Assembly: GCF_003351225.1 (NCBI RefSeq)
Contig: NZ_QQSY01000001.1
Location: forward strand, 1,400,824 to 1,464,823
DNA from: Dyella solisilvae
GTDB lineage: Bacteria; Pseudomonadota; Gammaproteobacteria; Xanthomonadales; Rhodanobacteraceae
Length of the DNA: 64,000 bases
Direction of reading: 5' to 3'
Positions 34,521 to 43,373 of the stretch are shown one piece after another. A model generated the notes under the pieces. It saw nothing but the letters and a program-made list of their open reading frames with translations, did no database searches and had not been told where the DNA came from. The translations under genes were made by a program, and so were the position numbers. Numbering within the stretch: the stretch's first letter is position 1; each line of letters starts with the position of its first letter.

Positions 34521-35258
34521 ATGACCTCCCGACGACTGCCCGCCCGCCTGTTCCGCCTGCTGGTCCTGCTCCTGGCGTCCTGGCTGGCATTGACCTGGCT
34601 GGTGGTGCTGGTGCTGCGCTTCGTGCCGCCCTGGACCTCGGCGGTGATGATGGAGCGCCAGGTCAGCGCGCTGACCACGGGAGATCGCCATTTTCGCCTG
34701 CAGCACCGTTGGGTACCGCGGGAGCAGGTCTCGCCCTACGTGCCACTGGCGATGGTGGCGGCAGAGGACCAGAAGTTTCCCTTCCACCACGGTTTCGACT
34801 TCGATTCCATCCAGGACGCGGTCGACGCCGCCGACGAGGGTCGCCGCCTGCGCGGGGCCAGCACGATCAGCCAGCAGACCGCCAAGAACCTGTTCCTTTG
34901 GAACGGGCGCAGCTTCGTGCGCAAGGGCCTGGAGGCGTACTTCACCGTGCTGCTCGAGTTGACCTGGCCCAAGCAGCGCATCCTCGAGGTGTACATGAAC
35001 ATCGCCGAGCTGGGCGATGGCATTTACGGCGTGGGCGCCGCCAGCGACGCGTTTTTCCGTGTACCGCCCTCCCGCCTCGGTCCGCAGCAGGCGGCGCTGC
35101 TGGCCGCGGTGCTGCCCAATCCCCGCCGCTTCCGCGTCGACCACCCCAGCGCCTATGTACTGGCCCGCGCCAACTGGATCGAGCGGCAGATGGCCCAGCT
35201 TGGCGGCCCCGCGTACCTGCAGAGCACCCGCCCTCCACGCGACGCGCGACGCCGCTGA
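34521..35258 (+). CDS. mtgA: Monofunctional biosynthetic peptidoglycan transglycosylase
   Basis: 245-residue GT51 enzyme polymerising lipid II into glycan strands without a transpeptidase domain. One N-terminal membrane helix (about 10-33). GT51 motifs in order: VAAEDQKFPFHHGFD (catalytic Glu), RGASTISQQTAKNLFLW, RKGLEAYFTVLLE and KQRILEVYMNIAELGDGIYG. Length is typical (about 240). Start chosen at the ATG directly before the membrane helix. Followed 65 bases later by a glycosyltransferase gene on the same strand. Confidence 0.96.
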   Translation: MTSRRLPARLFRLLVLLLASWLALTWLVVLVLRFVPPWTSAVMMERQVSALTTGDRHFRLQHRWVPREQVSPYVPLAMVAAEDQKFPFHHGFDFDSIQDAVDAADEGRRLRGASTISQQTAKNLFLWNGRSFVRKGLEAYFTVLLELTWPKQRILEVYMNIAELGDGIYGVGAASDAFFRVPPSRLGPQQAALLAAVLPNPRRFRVDHPSAYVLARANWIERQMAQLGGPAYLQSTRPPRDARRR

Positions 35259-35323
35259 GACTCGCGGCAGACATGCCGGTGCACTAGCATGCGGCGACTT
35301 CCCGGGGAAACAACGCGCTGCCC

Positions 35324-36277
35324 ATGTCACGCCTATCCATTGTCGTGCCCGCGTACAACGAAGCCGCCGTACTCAAGACCTTCCATGCCCGGCTGTGCAG
35401 CGTGCTCGACGAGCTGCCGCTGGACTGCAACGTGCTGTACGTGGACGACGGCAGCGCGGACGACACCTGGGCGCTGATCGAAGAGCTGGCCGCGCGTGAT
35501 CCGCGCGTCGGCGCGCTCAAGCTCTCGCGCAACTTCGGCAAGGAGGCGGCGCTGACCGCCGGCCTGGACCACGTCGATGCAGATGCGGCGGTAGTGATCG
35601 ACGCCGACCTGCAGGATCCACCCGAGCTGATTCCCTCGCTGGTCGAACAATGGCGCGCCGGCTACGACGTGGTGTACGCGACCCGCACGGCGCGCGCTGG
35701 CGAGACGGGCTTCAAGCGCTTCACCGCCTCGATGTTCTATCGAAGCATGGAACGGCTGTCCGACACCCGCGTGCCACGCGACACCGGCGATTTCCGCCTG
35801 CTTTCGCGGCGCGCCCTTGATGCACTGCACCAGTTGCGTGAGCGCCAGCGCTTCATGAAGGGCCTGTTCGCCTGGATCGGCTACCGCCAGACCGCGGTGT
35901 ACTACCTGCGCGAGCCGCGCCAGGCAGGCAACACCAAATGGAACTACTGGCGCCTGCTGCAACTGGCGATCGAGGGCATCACGTCATTCTCCACTGCGCC
36001 GTTGCGACTTGCCACCTGGGTCGGCGTGCTGTCGTCGCTGCTGGCCTTCGTGTACGGGCTGTGGGTATTCGGCAAGGCCGTCCTGTTCGGCGACCCGGTG
36101 CACGGCTATCCCTCGCTGATGGTGGTGATCCTGTTCCTGGGCGGCGTGCAGTTGCTCGCGCTCGGCGTGATCGGTGAATACCTGGGCCGCAGCTATGCGG
36201 AATCCAAGCAACGGCCGCTGTATTTCATCGAAGAGCAGCGCCGGCCGCGCGCCAGGTCCGGCGATTTTCGCCACTAG
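35324..36277 (+). CDS. GT2 polyprenyl-phosphate glycosyltransferase (GtrB/ArnC-like)
   Basis: 317 residues. The GT-A domain (about 1-220) has SIVVPAYNEAAVL, LYVDDGSADDTW, and the DXD-type VIDADLQDPPE; RNFGKEAALTAGL is a family block. Two C-terminal membrane helices (about 232-257 and 267-292) match enzymes that load a sugar onto undecaprenyl phosphate at the inner membrane, such as GtrB, ArnC or DPM1. The sugar donor cannot be read. No GtrA flippase lies beside it. Confidence 0.9.
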   Translation: MSRLSIVVPAYNEAAVLKTFHARLCSVLDELPLDCNVLYVDDGSADDTWALIEELAARDPRVGALKLSRNFGKEAALTAGLDHVDADAAVVIDADLQDPPELIPSLVEQWRAGYDVVYATRTARAGETGFKRFTASMFYRSMERLSDTRVPRDTGDFRLLSRRALDALHQLRERQRFMKGLFAWIGYRQTAVYYLREPRQAGNTKWNYWRLLQLAIEGITSFSTAPLRLATWVGVLSSLLAFVYGLWVFGKAVLFGDPVHGYPSLMVVILFLGGVQLLALGVIGEYLGRSYAESKQRPLYFIEEQRRPRARSGDFRH

Positions 36278-36373
36278 CGGAGATCGCTTCACGTCCGCCC
36301 AACACCACGGCGACGCACCGGCGCTATGCTCCCCCAATGCGGCCCGTCCGCCGGCCGCGTGGGAGGTTCAAGC

Positions 36374-36802
36374 ATGCGTCAGGTCAAGCATTTGCTGGAG
36401 GGCAAGGGCAACGACATTTTCAGCGTCGCCCCGGACGCGCCCGTGCTCGAAGCGATCAAGCACATGGCAGAGCGGCGCGTCGGCGCGCTGCTGGTGATGC
36501 GCGGCGAGAGGCTGGTCGGGATCGTCTCCGAACGCGACTATGCGCGTAAGGTGATCCTGCAGGGCCGTTCCTCGGCCCAGACCGCGGTCTCGGAAATCAT
36601 GAGCAGCCCAGCGCTCACCGTCGGGCCCGACACCGATGTGTTCGATTGCATGCGCCTGTGCACCGACAGCCGCATACGCCACCTGCCGGTCGTCAGCGGC
36701 GACCGCGTGGTGGGAGTGATCTCGATCGGCGACCTGGTGAAGGAAGTGATCGACGCCCAGGCCGAACAGATCGAACAGTTGCAGCGCTACATCACCAGCT
36801 GA
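36374..36802 (+). CDS. Two-CBS-domain protein
   Basis: 142 residues made of a pair of CBS domains (about 8-65 and 72-132): APVLEAIKHMAERRVGALLVM with GIVSERDYARKVIL, and DTDVFDCMRLCTDSRIRHLPVV with GVISIGDLVKEVI. Such stand-alone Bateman modules bind adenosine nucleotides; the partner is unknown. A strong GGGAGG precedes the ATG at 36374. It ends eight bases before the convergent MFS gene. Confidence 0.92.
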   Translation: MRQVKHLLEGKGNDIFSVAPDAPVLEAIKHMAERRVGALLVMRGERLVGIVSERDYARKVILQGRSSAQTAVSEIMSSPALTVGPDTDVFDCMRLCTDSRIRHLPVVSGDRVVGVISIGDLVKEVIDAQAEQIEQLQRYITS

Positions 36803-36809
36803 GCCCGGC

Positions 36810-38123
36810 TCAGGCTTCGGCCGCGCCGGAGGGCTCCTTGCGACCTTCGGCGGGCTGCTCGGGCAGCAGGTCCGGCGAACGGCCGGCGAGCGCGGCCACC
36901 CAGGTGGCTGCGCCAGCAATCAGCGCCCCCGCCGCCGCCATGCCTCCCAGCGCCACGCCCAAGGCGGTGGCCAGGTTCACGCCGCTGGTGATCACGACAT
37001 CACCCAGTCGCCAGATGGTGGTCTCCACGAAATTCTTGCCCTTGTAACGCGTCTCGCGCGGCACCCGGGTATACAGCGAGTCCGTGGCCGGCTTGGTCAT
37101 GCCGTAGGCAAAGCCGCGGGTAAAGACCATCACGATGGCCAGCAGGGGCACGCTGGCTCCCCACAGCAGCACGTGGCCGCTGCCCAGCAGCATCAGCGCG
37201 ATCAGCAGCGCCAGGTTGACCAGGCAAGGCACGACGAGCGCCCAGGTGGCGCTCAGCCCTCGCAGCAGCAGGGGCGTGAAGGTGAGCTGCAGGAAGGCGA
37301 CCAGCAGGTTCGTGTACAGATCCAGGTCGTTGTAGAACGAAGTGCGCTCCACACGATCGGGCAGGTGCACTTTGGCGTAATCGGCGATCAGCGCGTACGT
37401 CAGCGTCCCGATGCCGTCGCCCAGCACCATCAGGATCGCCATGTAACGCAGGAAGGGGCGCGTCCAGAGCTCCTTGATGCCTGCCCACAACGATCCGCCG
37501 ATGACCTCCTCCGTGCGCGTGGCGCCGCGGCAGTCGTGCCGATCCGAGATCGCCAGCAGCAACACCATGGCCGCCAGCAGCGCCACCGCCGACACCACCA
37601 GCAGCGGCGCCACGCCGATCTGCCTGACCATGAGCTTGGTCACCATCGGCCCGAAGATGGCGCCTGCCGTGCCGCCGAGCGCTATCAGCGGAAACACCAG
37701 GCGCGCCTGCGCGCTGCGGAAGATGTCCGCCATGAAGCTCCAGAACAGCGACACCACGAACAGGTTGAACACGCTGACCCAGATGAAAAACATCACGCCC
37801 AGCTGACGCGCGCCAATGCGGTCCTGCGCCAGGAAGGCCGGCACGAAGGCCATCAGGCAGGCGATGAAGAAGCTGTAGCACCAGCCCAACAGGCGCTTGC
37901 GCGGAAAGTGCGCCACCAGCGCGCCGAACACCGGCGTCAGCAGTAGCATCACCACGAATACGCTGCCGTAAAACAACGGCAGCGAGGTCGAACCGACCGC
38001 GCCGCTGAGCTGGTCGCGCACCGGACGAATGATGTAATAGGCCGTCATCACGAAGAAGAAGGCCACCGCCGACAACGTCGAGGCGAGGCCTTCGTTCGCT
38101 GGGGCGGGTCGGGAAGCGTTCAC
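36810..38123 (-). CDS. MFS transporter, nucleotide-carrier-like
   Basis: 437-residue polytopic membrane protein with about 12 helices. FFFVMTAYYIIRPVRDQL near the N-terminus and LFWSFMADIFRSAQARLVFPLIALGGTAGAIFGP resemble MFS members related to ATP:ADP (NTP/NDP) carriers of bacteria. Role of the free-living homologues is unclear. A GTG at 38123 preceded by GGAAA was chosen; a TTG at 38147 is the alternative. Divergent from the GMC oxidoreductase gene with 66 bases between. Confidence 0.8.
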   Translation of the reverse strand: MNASRPAPANEGLASTLSAVAFFFVMTAYYIIRPVRDQLSGAVGSTSLPLFYGSVFVVMLLLTPVFGALVAHFPRKRLLGWCYSFFIACLMAFVPAFLAQDRIGARQLGVMFFIWVSVFNLFVVSLFWSFMADIFRSAQARLVFPLIALGGTAGAIFGPMVTKLMVRQIGVAPLLVVSAVALLAAMVLLLAISDRHDCRGATRTEEVIGGSLWAGIKELWTRPFLRYMAILMVLGDGIGTLTYALIADYAKVHLPDRVERTSFYNDLDLYTNLLVAFLQLTFTPLLLRGLSATWALVVPCLVNLALLIALMLLGSGHVLLWGASVPLLAIVMVFTRGFAYGMTKPATDSLYTRVPRETRYKGKNFVETTIWRLGDVVITSGVNLATALGVALGGMAAAGALIAGAATWVAALAGRSPDLLPEQPAEGRKEPSGAAEA

Positions 38124-38189
38124 GGCGTTTCCAGCGTGGGGTCGCAAAAGACTAGCATGGGTCCAAAACGGTCAAAGACAGGGGGCGAA

Positions 38190-39827
38190 GTGACTTACGA
38201 CTACATCATCGTGGGCGCCGGCTCGGCCGGCTGCGTGCTGGCCAACCGGCTCAGCGCACACCCCGGCAAGCGCGTGCTGCTGCTTGAGGCGGGCCCCACT
38301 GATTGGAATCCGCTGATCCACATGCCTGCAGGCATCGCGCGACTGGCCAACCAGCGCAGCGTCAACTGGGGCTATCGCACCGAGCCGGAATCGCAACTGA
38401 TGGGCCGCACGCTGTGGTGGCCGCGAGGAAAGACGCTGGGTGGCTCCAGCTCGATCAACGCCATGTGCTACATCCGCGGCGTGCCCGGCGACTACGACCG
38501 CTGGGCCGACGCCACCGGCGACGCGCGCTGGTCGTGGCGGGAGGTGCTGCCATGGTTCATGCGCAGCGAGGACAACAGCCGCGGCTCCAGCGCCCTGCAC
38601 GGCAAAGGCGGCCCACTCGGCGTCAGCGACCTGCGCCACCACAACCAACTCTCCGACCGGTTTGTAGAGTCTGCGGCCAGCGCCGGCTTCGCGCGCAATG
38701 ACGACTTCAACGGCGAGCAGCAGGAAGGCTTCGGCCTGTACCAGGTGACCCAGCGCGAAGGTCTGCGCTGCTCCACGGCGGCTGCCTACCTGCGGCCGGT
38801 GCGGGAGCGTTCGAACCTGGAAGTCCGCACCCGCGCCACGGTGGCAAGGGTGGCGATTCGCGGCGGCCGCGCCGTGGGCGTGCAGTTGCAGGGCAGCGAC
38901 ACGATCATCGAGGCCGGCGAGGTGATCCTGGCCGGCGGCGCCATCAACACGCCGCAGTTGTTGATGCTCTCCGGCGTGGGACCAGCCGATCATCTGCGCG
39001 AATTCGGCATCGGCGTGGCGGCCGACCTCGGCGAGGTGGGCGCGAACCTGCAGGATCACCTGGACATCTGCACGCTCGACGGCTGCACGCAGAAGATCAC
39101 CTACGACCACCTCAATGAGCTTGCGGCGGGCTGGCGCTTCCTGCGCCACCGCGACGGCCCGGGCAGCTCCAACGTCGCCGAGGCCGGCGGTTTCGTGCGC
39201 AGCCGACTCGCCGACGACGAGCGCTGCGACCTGCAATTCCATTTCGTGCCCGCCCTGCTGGACGATCATGGCCGCCATCGGCTGCCGGGATACGGATACA
39301 CCGTCCACGCCTGCTACCTGCACCCGCGCAGCCGCGGCCGGTTGCGACTGCGCTCGGCCGACCCTTCGCAAGCCGTCGCCATTCACGCCAATTACCTGGG
39401 CGACCCGGAAGGCCACGACCTGGCGCGGATGATCGAAGGCGCACGCGTGTCGCGGGAGATCCTCTCGCAACCGGCCTTCGCCGCTTACCGGGGCGCGCAC
39501 GTGTTTCCGGAGCGCGCCTTGACCAGTGACGCCGAATACGCCGAGTTCATTCGCCGCAAGGCGGAAACGATCTACCACCCGGTGGGCACCTGCCGCATGG
39601 GGAGCGATGCGGCCGCGCCGCTGGACAGCGAACTGCGTGTGCGCGGCGTCGACGGCCTGCGCGTGGTGGACGCCTCGGTAATGCCCAGCCTGCCTAGCGG
39701 CAACACCAATGCGCCGGTGATCATGATCGCCGAACGCGCCAGCGCCTTGATCCTGAACGACAGTGCATTGGCGGCGGGGGCAGCCAGCCATCCCAGGGGC
39801 GCCGCGAGGACTTTCGAGCCGGCCTGA
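38190..39827 (+). CDS. GMC-family FAD-dependent oxidoreductase (choline/alcohol dehydrogenase-like)
   Basis: 545 residues. The FAD fingerprint YDYIIVGAGSAGCVLANRLS starts at residue 3, and LLEAGPTDWNP and GRTLGGSSSINAM-like GKTLGGSSSINAMCYIRG are GMC signature 1. GGAINTPQLLMLSGVGPADHL is GMC signature 2. The catalytic His and Asn are in IYHPVGTCRMG and PSLPSGNTNAPVIMIAE. Substrate could be choline or an aliphatic alcohol. The GTG at 38190 preceded by AGGGGGCGAA was chosen because the Rossmann strand begins immediately; ATG at 38157 is possible. Confidence 0.92.
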   Translation: MTYDYIIVGAGSAGCVLANRLSAHPGKRVLLLEAGPTDWNPLIHMPAGIARLANQRSVNWGYRTEPESQLMGRTLWWPRGKTLGGSSSINAMCYIRGVPGDYDRWADATGDARWSWREVLPWFMRSEDNSRGSSALHGKGGPLGVSDLRHHNQLSDRFVESAASAGFARNDDFNGEQQEGFGLYQVTQREGLRCSTAAAYLRPVRERSNLEVRTRATVARVAIRGGRAVGVQLQGSDTIIEAGEVILAGGAINTPQLLMLSGVGPADHLREFGIGVAADLGEVGANLQDHLDICTLDGCTQKITYDHLNELAAGWRFLRHRDGPGSSNVAEAGGFVRSRLADDERCDLQFHFVPALLDDHGRHRLPGYGYTVHACYLHPRSRGRLRLRSADPSQAVAIHANYLGDPEGHDLARMIEGARVSREILSQPAFAAYRGAHVFPERALTSDAEYAEFIRRKAETIYHPVGTCRMGSDAAAPLDSELRVRGVDGLRVVDASVMPSLPSGNTNAPVIMIAERASALILNDSALAAGAASHPRGAARTFEPA

Positions 39828-39946
39828 GTTACTCTCGGCTCCGCGTCATGGCGGGCTGCGGCCCGCCACTACTCGGCCCGGAACCGCCCCAGGGCCATCG
39901 CTGTTCCATCGGCGTCGACCCGGCGCCACCCACACGTCCGAGCAGT

Positions 39947-41266
39947 ATGACGTTTCGCACTCTTTCATGGGTCATTGCCGTCGCGCTGGGCTGTTCCAGC
40001 ACGCCGCTGGCCGCGCGCTCCGGCGCCGGCGCGCCTCCCGCCCCGCTACCCGAGACGATCAGCGCAGCGGCGCCGGCGCAGCCCCTGCCGGAAGATCGCA
40101 TCAAGGACACGTTGAGCGCCTACCAGCAATGGCTGGACCGGCTCGACCAGCGCAACGCCGTGGCCGGCCTGGCCACCGCGGTCGTGGTGGGCGACAAGGT
40201 CGTGTTCGAGGACACCATCGGCTACGCCAACGCCGCCACGCACGAGCCGATCACGCCTGAGACGGTGTTCCGCCTGGCCTCGCTGTCCAAGGCGTTCGCC
40301 ACGGCCTTGACCGGCGTGCTGGTGGACGACGGCAAGCTGAGCTGGGACACCAAGCTGGTCTCGGTGCTGCCGTTCTTCCGGCTCAAGAGCGACAACGCGG
40401 CCGAGCAGGCCACCGTGCGCGACATCCTCGGCCAGCGCCTGGGCCTGCCGAAGAACACGTTCGACAACATGCTCGAGGAAAACTTCTCCTACGAGGAGCT
40501 GGCCCGCAAGCTCGATGAGGTCAGCCTCACCTGCGACGTGGGCCAGTGCTACGGCTACCAGAACGTGGCGTTCAGCCTGATCGGCGACATCGTCTACGCG
40601 CAGACCGGCGATTTCTTCAACCATCAGGTCGACAAGCGCCTGTTCTTTCCCTTGGGCATGAAGACGGCCAGCTATGGCCGCGAGGCGTTGGAAGCGAGCC
40701 CGAGCTGGGCGCGCCCGCACCGTCCCAATGGCAGTGGCTGGGCTCCGTTCGAACCCAAGGAAGCCTATTACCGCGTCGCGCCCGCCGCCGGCGTCAACGC
40801 CAGCCTGCGCGACATGGAGCAGTGGCTGATTGCGCAGATGGGCGGTCGTCCCGACGTGTTGACGCCGAAGCTGCTCGACACGCTGCACACGCCCGAGGTC
40901 GCCACGCCGGTCGAGATGCATTCCACGCCGTGGCGGCGCGCCCGGGTCACCGACGCCTACTACGCACTGGGCTGGCGCGTGTTCGAATACGGTGGCGAGA
41001 CGCTGCTGTTCCATGCCGGCGCGGTGGAAGGCTATCGCACCATGATCGGCTTCCTGCCGCGATACCACATCGGCGTGGTCACGCTGTGGAACTCGGCCGG
41101 TCCCGTGCCCGGGGGCCTGCTGCCGATGGTGCTCGACAGCCTGCTCGGCTTGCCCCACGTGGACTGGGCCGGCATCGAGAGTGAGGCGCCCCCGGCCGCC
41201 GCCTCCCAGGGCAAGTCGCGCAGAAAGTCCAGGACGGCTTCGAGCGGCGACGGCACCCAGCGCTGA
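39947..41266 (+). CDS. Exported serine hydrolase, beta-lactamase (class C/PBP4*) family
   Basis: 439 residues with a signal peptide (MTFRTLSWVIAVALGCSSTPLAARS). The SxxK nucleophile motif is in VFRLASLSKAFATALTG, YxN in CYGYQNVAFSLIGD and the third motif HAG in LLFHAGAVEGYRT (replacing KTG as in esterases and peptidases of this family). Likely a D-aminoacyl peptidase or esterase in the periplasm; antibiotic resistance is not implied. A basic tail rich in Lys, Arg and Ser ends it. The ATG at 39947 begins the signal peptide. Confidence 0.9.
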   Translation: MTFRTLSWVIAVALGCSSTPLAARSGAGAPPAPLPETISAAAPAQPLPEDRIKDTLSAYQQWLDRLDQRNAVAGLATAVVVGDKVVFEDTIGYANAATHEPITPETVFRLASLSKAFATALTGVLVDDGKLSWDTKLVSVLPFFRLKSDNAAEQATVRDILGQRLGLPKNTFDNMLEENFSYEELARKLDEVSLTCDVGQCYGYQNVAFSLIGDIVYAQTGDFFNHQVDKRLFFPLGMKTASYGREALEASPSWARPHRPNGSGWAPFEPKEAYYRVAPAAGVNASLRDMEQWLIAQMGGRPDVLTPKLLDTLHTPEVATPVEMHSTPWRRARVTDAYYALGWRVFEYGGETLLFHAGAVEGYRTMIGFLPRYHIGVVTLWNSAGPVPGGLLPMVLDSLLGLPHVDWAGIESEAPPAAASQGKSRRKSRTASSGDGTQR

Positions 41267-41322
41267 GCCCATCGGCGCGAGCCGCATCGATTCACCCGCC
41301 GCGCGCAGTCGGCGCAAAACGA

Positions 41323-41361
41323 AGAAGGCGCTGCATGTCACCATGCAGCGCCTTCTGTTTT
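41323..41361. terminator. Bidirectional rho-independent terminator
   Basis: Perfect 15-bp stem AGAAGGCGCTGCATG (41323-41337) with CATGCAGCGCCTTCT (41342-41356), loop TCAC, followed by GTTTT on the plus strand and TCGTTTT on the minus strand. It separates the convergent hydrolase and tonB-like genes. Confidence 0.9.
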
Positions 41362-41395
41362 ACGTGATCCGTTGGCGGGCGGCGCCCGCCACGGG

Positions 41396-42436
41396 TCAGT
41401 TGAGCTTGAACACGATACGACGCTTGTCCTGAGAAGCGACCGGGGCGCCGTCCTGGGTGGCCGGCTGGTACTTCCAGCGCTTCACCGCCTCGAGAGCAGC
41501 GCTGTCGAACACATGGCGCGGCTCAGCGTCGACGACCTTCACGTCGTCCACATTGCCTTCCGGCGTGATGGTGAAGGCCACTTCCACCCAGCCTTCCTGG
41601 TTCGCGCGCACGGCGGTGGTCGGGTAGCGTGGGTTGACGTTGCGCACGAGCACGGCCGCATGCGTGCCGGGCGCCGATGCCGGCGTGCTGGCGGCCGCCG
41701 CCGTGGAGCTGGCCTGTTGCTGGCGGCTTGTTTCCGCCGCAGCCGTCTGCTGCTGCGCGGCTCGCGCCTGCGCCGCCTTCTGCTGGTCGGCCAGCGCCTT
41801 CTGCTGTGCTTCGGCGGCCTGGCGATCGGCGTCCGCCTTGTCCGCCGCCTTCTGGGCAGCCAACTGCGCCTGCTTCTCCTTGTCCGAGGCCAACTGCTGC
41901 TCGCGATCCTGCAGCTTGCGCTGGGCATCGAGCTTGGAACGCAGGATGGTCAGCGTGTAGTTGGCCGGATCGGCCTTGGCGAGCAGGTCGATCTGGCGCT
42001 GGGCGTCACTGAAGTCACGCTGGTTGATGGCCTGCTCGGCAAGGCTCGCGCCCACCGGGAAGGTCTCGCGCAGCGCATCGGTGGCGACCTGATTCCCCGG
42101 CTGCTTCTCGAGCACCTTGAGGTAGAACTCGAACGCGTTGTTGCCGGCCGGCGCGAGCAGGCGCTGCTCGTTGACAGCGCGGCGCGCTTCGGAGAGCAGC
42201 TGGTTGAGGCTCATCGACGCGACGTTGGCCGGCGGCGGCGGCGCCGCATGGCCCTCGATCACCGGGGTCGACGGGTGAGCTCCCGCTTCGGTGTCGAGCA
42301 GATCCTGGTGCGGTTTGATGATGAGGAACCACGCGGCTGCCGCAAGCACGGCAACGACAGCGACGATGGCGACGGCAGCGGGGCGGACAGCCCCTCGCGC
42401 ACGATGGCGCGCATGACGAATGTATCGGGTATCCAT
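41396..42436 (-). CDS. TonB-family protein with long coiled periplasmic linker
   Basis: 346 residues. One membrane helix (about 20-40, AAVAIVAVVAVLAAAAWFLII), a helical repeat-like segment (about 70-160), a Gln/Lys/Ala-rich coiled coil (about 165-240) and a C-terminal TonB domain (about 262-346) with NPRYPTTAVRANQEGWVEVAF and ALEAVKRWKYQPA. The Pro-rich linker usual in TonB is replaced by the coiled coil, as in TonB/TolA hybrids. No exbB/exbD nearby. An inverted repeat encloses its start (42426-42466). Confidence 0.88.
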   Translation of the reverse strand: MDTRYIRHARHRARGAVRPAAVAIVAVVAVLAAAAWFLIIKPHQDLLDTEAGAHPSTPVIEGHAAPPPPANVASMSLNQLLSEARRAVNEQRLLAPAGNNAFEFYLKVLEKQPGNQVATDALRETFPVGASLAEQAINQRDFSDAQRQIDLLAKADPANYTLTILRSKLDAQRKLQDREQQLASDKEKQAQLAAQKAADKADADRQAAEAQQKALADQQKAAQARAAQQQTAAAETSRQQQASSTAAAASTPASAPGTHAAVLVRNVNPRYPTTAVRANQEGWVEVAFTITPEGNVDDVKVVDAEPRHVFDSAALEAVKRWKYQPATQDGAPVASQDKRRIVFKLN

Positions 42437-42466
42437 GGTCTCTCACCGAGTGGCATCAGATACCCG
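42426..42466 (-). promoter_or_regulatory. Inverted repeat enclosing the tonB-like start
   Basis: CGGGTATC (42466-42459) and GATACCCG (42433-42426) are perfect inverted repeats. In the mRNA they would form an 8-bp stem whose 25-base loop holds GGTGAGAG and the start ATG at 42436. It could tune translation. Confidence 0.4.
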
Positions 42467-42672
42467 CGCTTTTTCCCCCTGTAGATCCAGGAGCGGAGAA
42501 CCTCCCCCGGCTCTCCGCGGCGCGGATGTGAGAAAGGTAACCGTAATGTCGCACCACGGCAAATCGCACGTGCTCAGTTCGACGCGCGAGGACAGGTGGA
42601 TCAGTGGCGCAAAGACGCGAGGATGCGTCGATGGACGGCGCCTAGGAATTTTTCGTTCCCCGGAAACGAAGC

Positions 42673-42740
42673 GTCCCGGCATGGGCCGGGACGAGTCGCT
42701 CTTTCGAATGACTCTCCCCGCGCTGGGCACCGCGGGGAGA
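42673..42740 (-). terminator. Two stem-loops downstream of metJ
   Basis: TCTCCCCGCG (42713-42722) pairs with CGCGGGGAGA (42731-42740), and GTCCCGGC (42673-42680) pairs with GCCGGGAC (42685-42692). Both are perfect. After the second, on the minus strand, runs GCTTCGTTTCC, a poor T-tract. Probably ends metJ. The remainder of the 333-base gap to tonB shows no gene. Confidence 0.55.
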
Positions 42741-42769
42741 AATTCAGTCTTGCCTATTATTGGTAAGGC

Positions 42770-43345
42770 TTACTTCTTGGCAGCCTTGGGGGCCTTGGCA
42801 GCCTTGGCGGCCCTGGGGGCCTTCGCAGCCTTGGTGGCCTTGACCACCTTGGCGGCAGCAGCCTTCTTCACGGTGCGCTTGGCGGCCTTCTTCGCCACCT
42901 TCTTGGTCGCAACCTTCTTCACGGCAGCCTTCTTGGCAGCCGCCGGACGCTTCTTCGCAACAGCCTTCTTGGCAACCTTCTTGGCGGCAGCCTTCTTGGC
43001 AGCCGGCTTGCGGGCAACCGGCTTCTTGGCGGCGGCCTTCTTCACGGCGGTCTTCTTGGTCGCCTTTTTGGCGGCCGGCTTCTTTGCAGCAGCTTTCTTT
43101 GCAGTAGCCATAGTTCGTCTCAGCTCCTCATCAGTTGGCAGTGGTTGCCCAGTAAAAGCATGTAGGAACGCCTCCACCAGCAAATCGCTGTTGGTGGCGT
43201 GCCGAAGATTGTTCACCTGGCGACGGGTGCGTTCGTCAGATAGGGGCCTCAGTACGTGCAGCGGGATCGAGACCGTGATCTTGCGTACTGCGCCGGCCTT
43301 TTCTCCATGCTCGATATAAGGCTTGATGAATTTCGATGTTGCCAT
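42770..43345 (-). CDS. metJ: MetJ repressor fused to a histone H1-like Lys/Ala-rich tail
   Basis: 191 residues in two parts. Residues 1-77 are the methionine repressor: [13 protein letters not shown], then the DNA-contacting ribbon RKITVSIPL (Lys22 and Thr24 correspond to Lys23/Thr25 of mature Escherichia coli MetJ), then [17 protein letters not shown] and [13 protein letters not shown], with the SAM-pocket Glu58, His62 and Phe64 retained. The normal C-terminal third of MetJ (ending near residue 105) is missing. Instead residues 79-191 are a tail of [12 protein letters not shown] units with no Asp or Glu, like bacterial histone H1 (Hc1/Hc2) proteins. The start ATG at 43345 follows GGAGA; promoter TTGACA-17-TAGCTT lies upstream. 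The tail could add nonspecific DNA binding or compaction. Its operator motif occurs at 8388-8403. Confidence 0.92.
   Translation of the reverse strand: MATSKFIKPYIEHGEKAGAVRKITVSIPLHVLRPLSDERTRRQVNNLRHATNSDLLVEAFLHAFTGQPLPTDEELRRTMATAKKAAAKKPAAKKATKKTAVKKAAAKKPVARKPAAKKAAAKKVAKKAVAKKRPAAAKKAAVKKVATKKVAKKAAKRTVKKAAAAKVVKATKAAKAPRAAKAAKAPKAAKK
43111..43127 (-). promoter_or_regulatory. Internal ribosome binding site and ATG at the MetJ/H1 junction
   Basis: Inside metJ, GAGGAG is followed after 12 bases by an in-frame ATG at 43111-43109 that would start [16 protein letters not shown], the usual opening of stand-alone bacterial H1-like proteins. A separate 113-residue basic protein could be made. 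Spacing is longer than ideal, so this is tentative. Confidence 0.4.
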
Positions 43346-43373
43346 GGCACCCGTTCTCCGTGTTCCGATGCGA

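Noticed and set aside
42780-43090. Apparent minisatellite-like repetition
   Set aside because: The repetition comes from Lys/Ala/Pro codons of the MetJ tail; units are irregular and in frame, so it is protein repetition rather than a DNA repeat or CRISPR.
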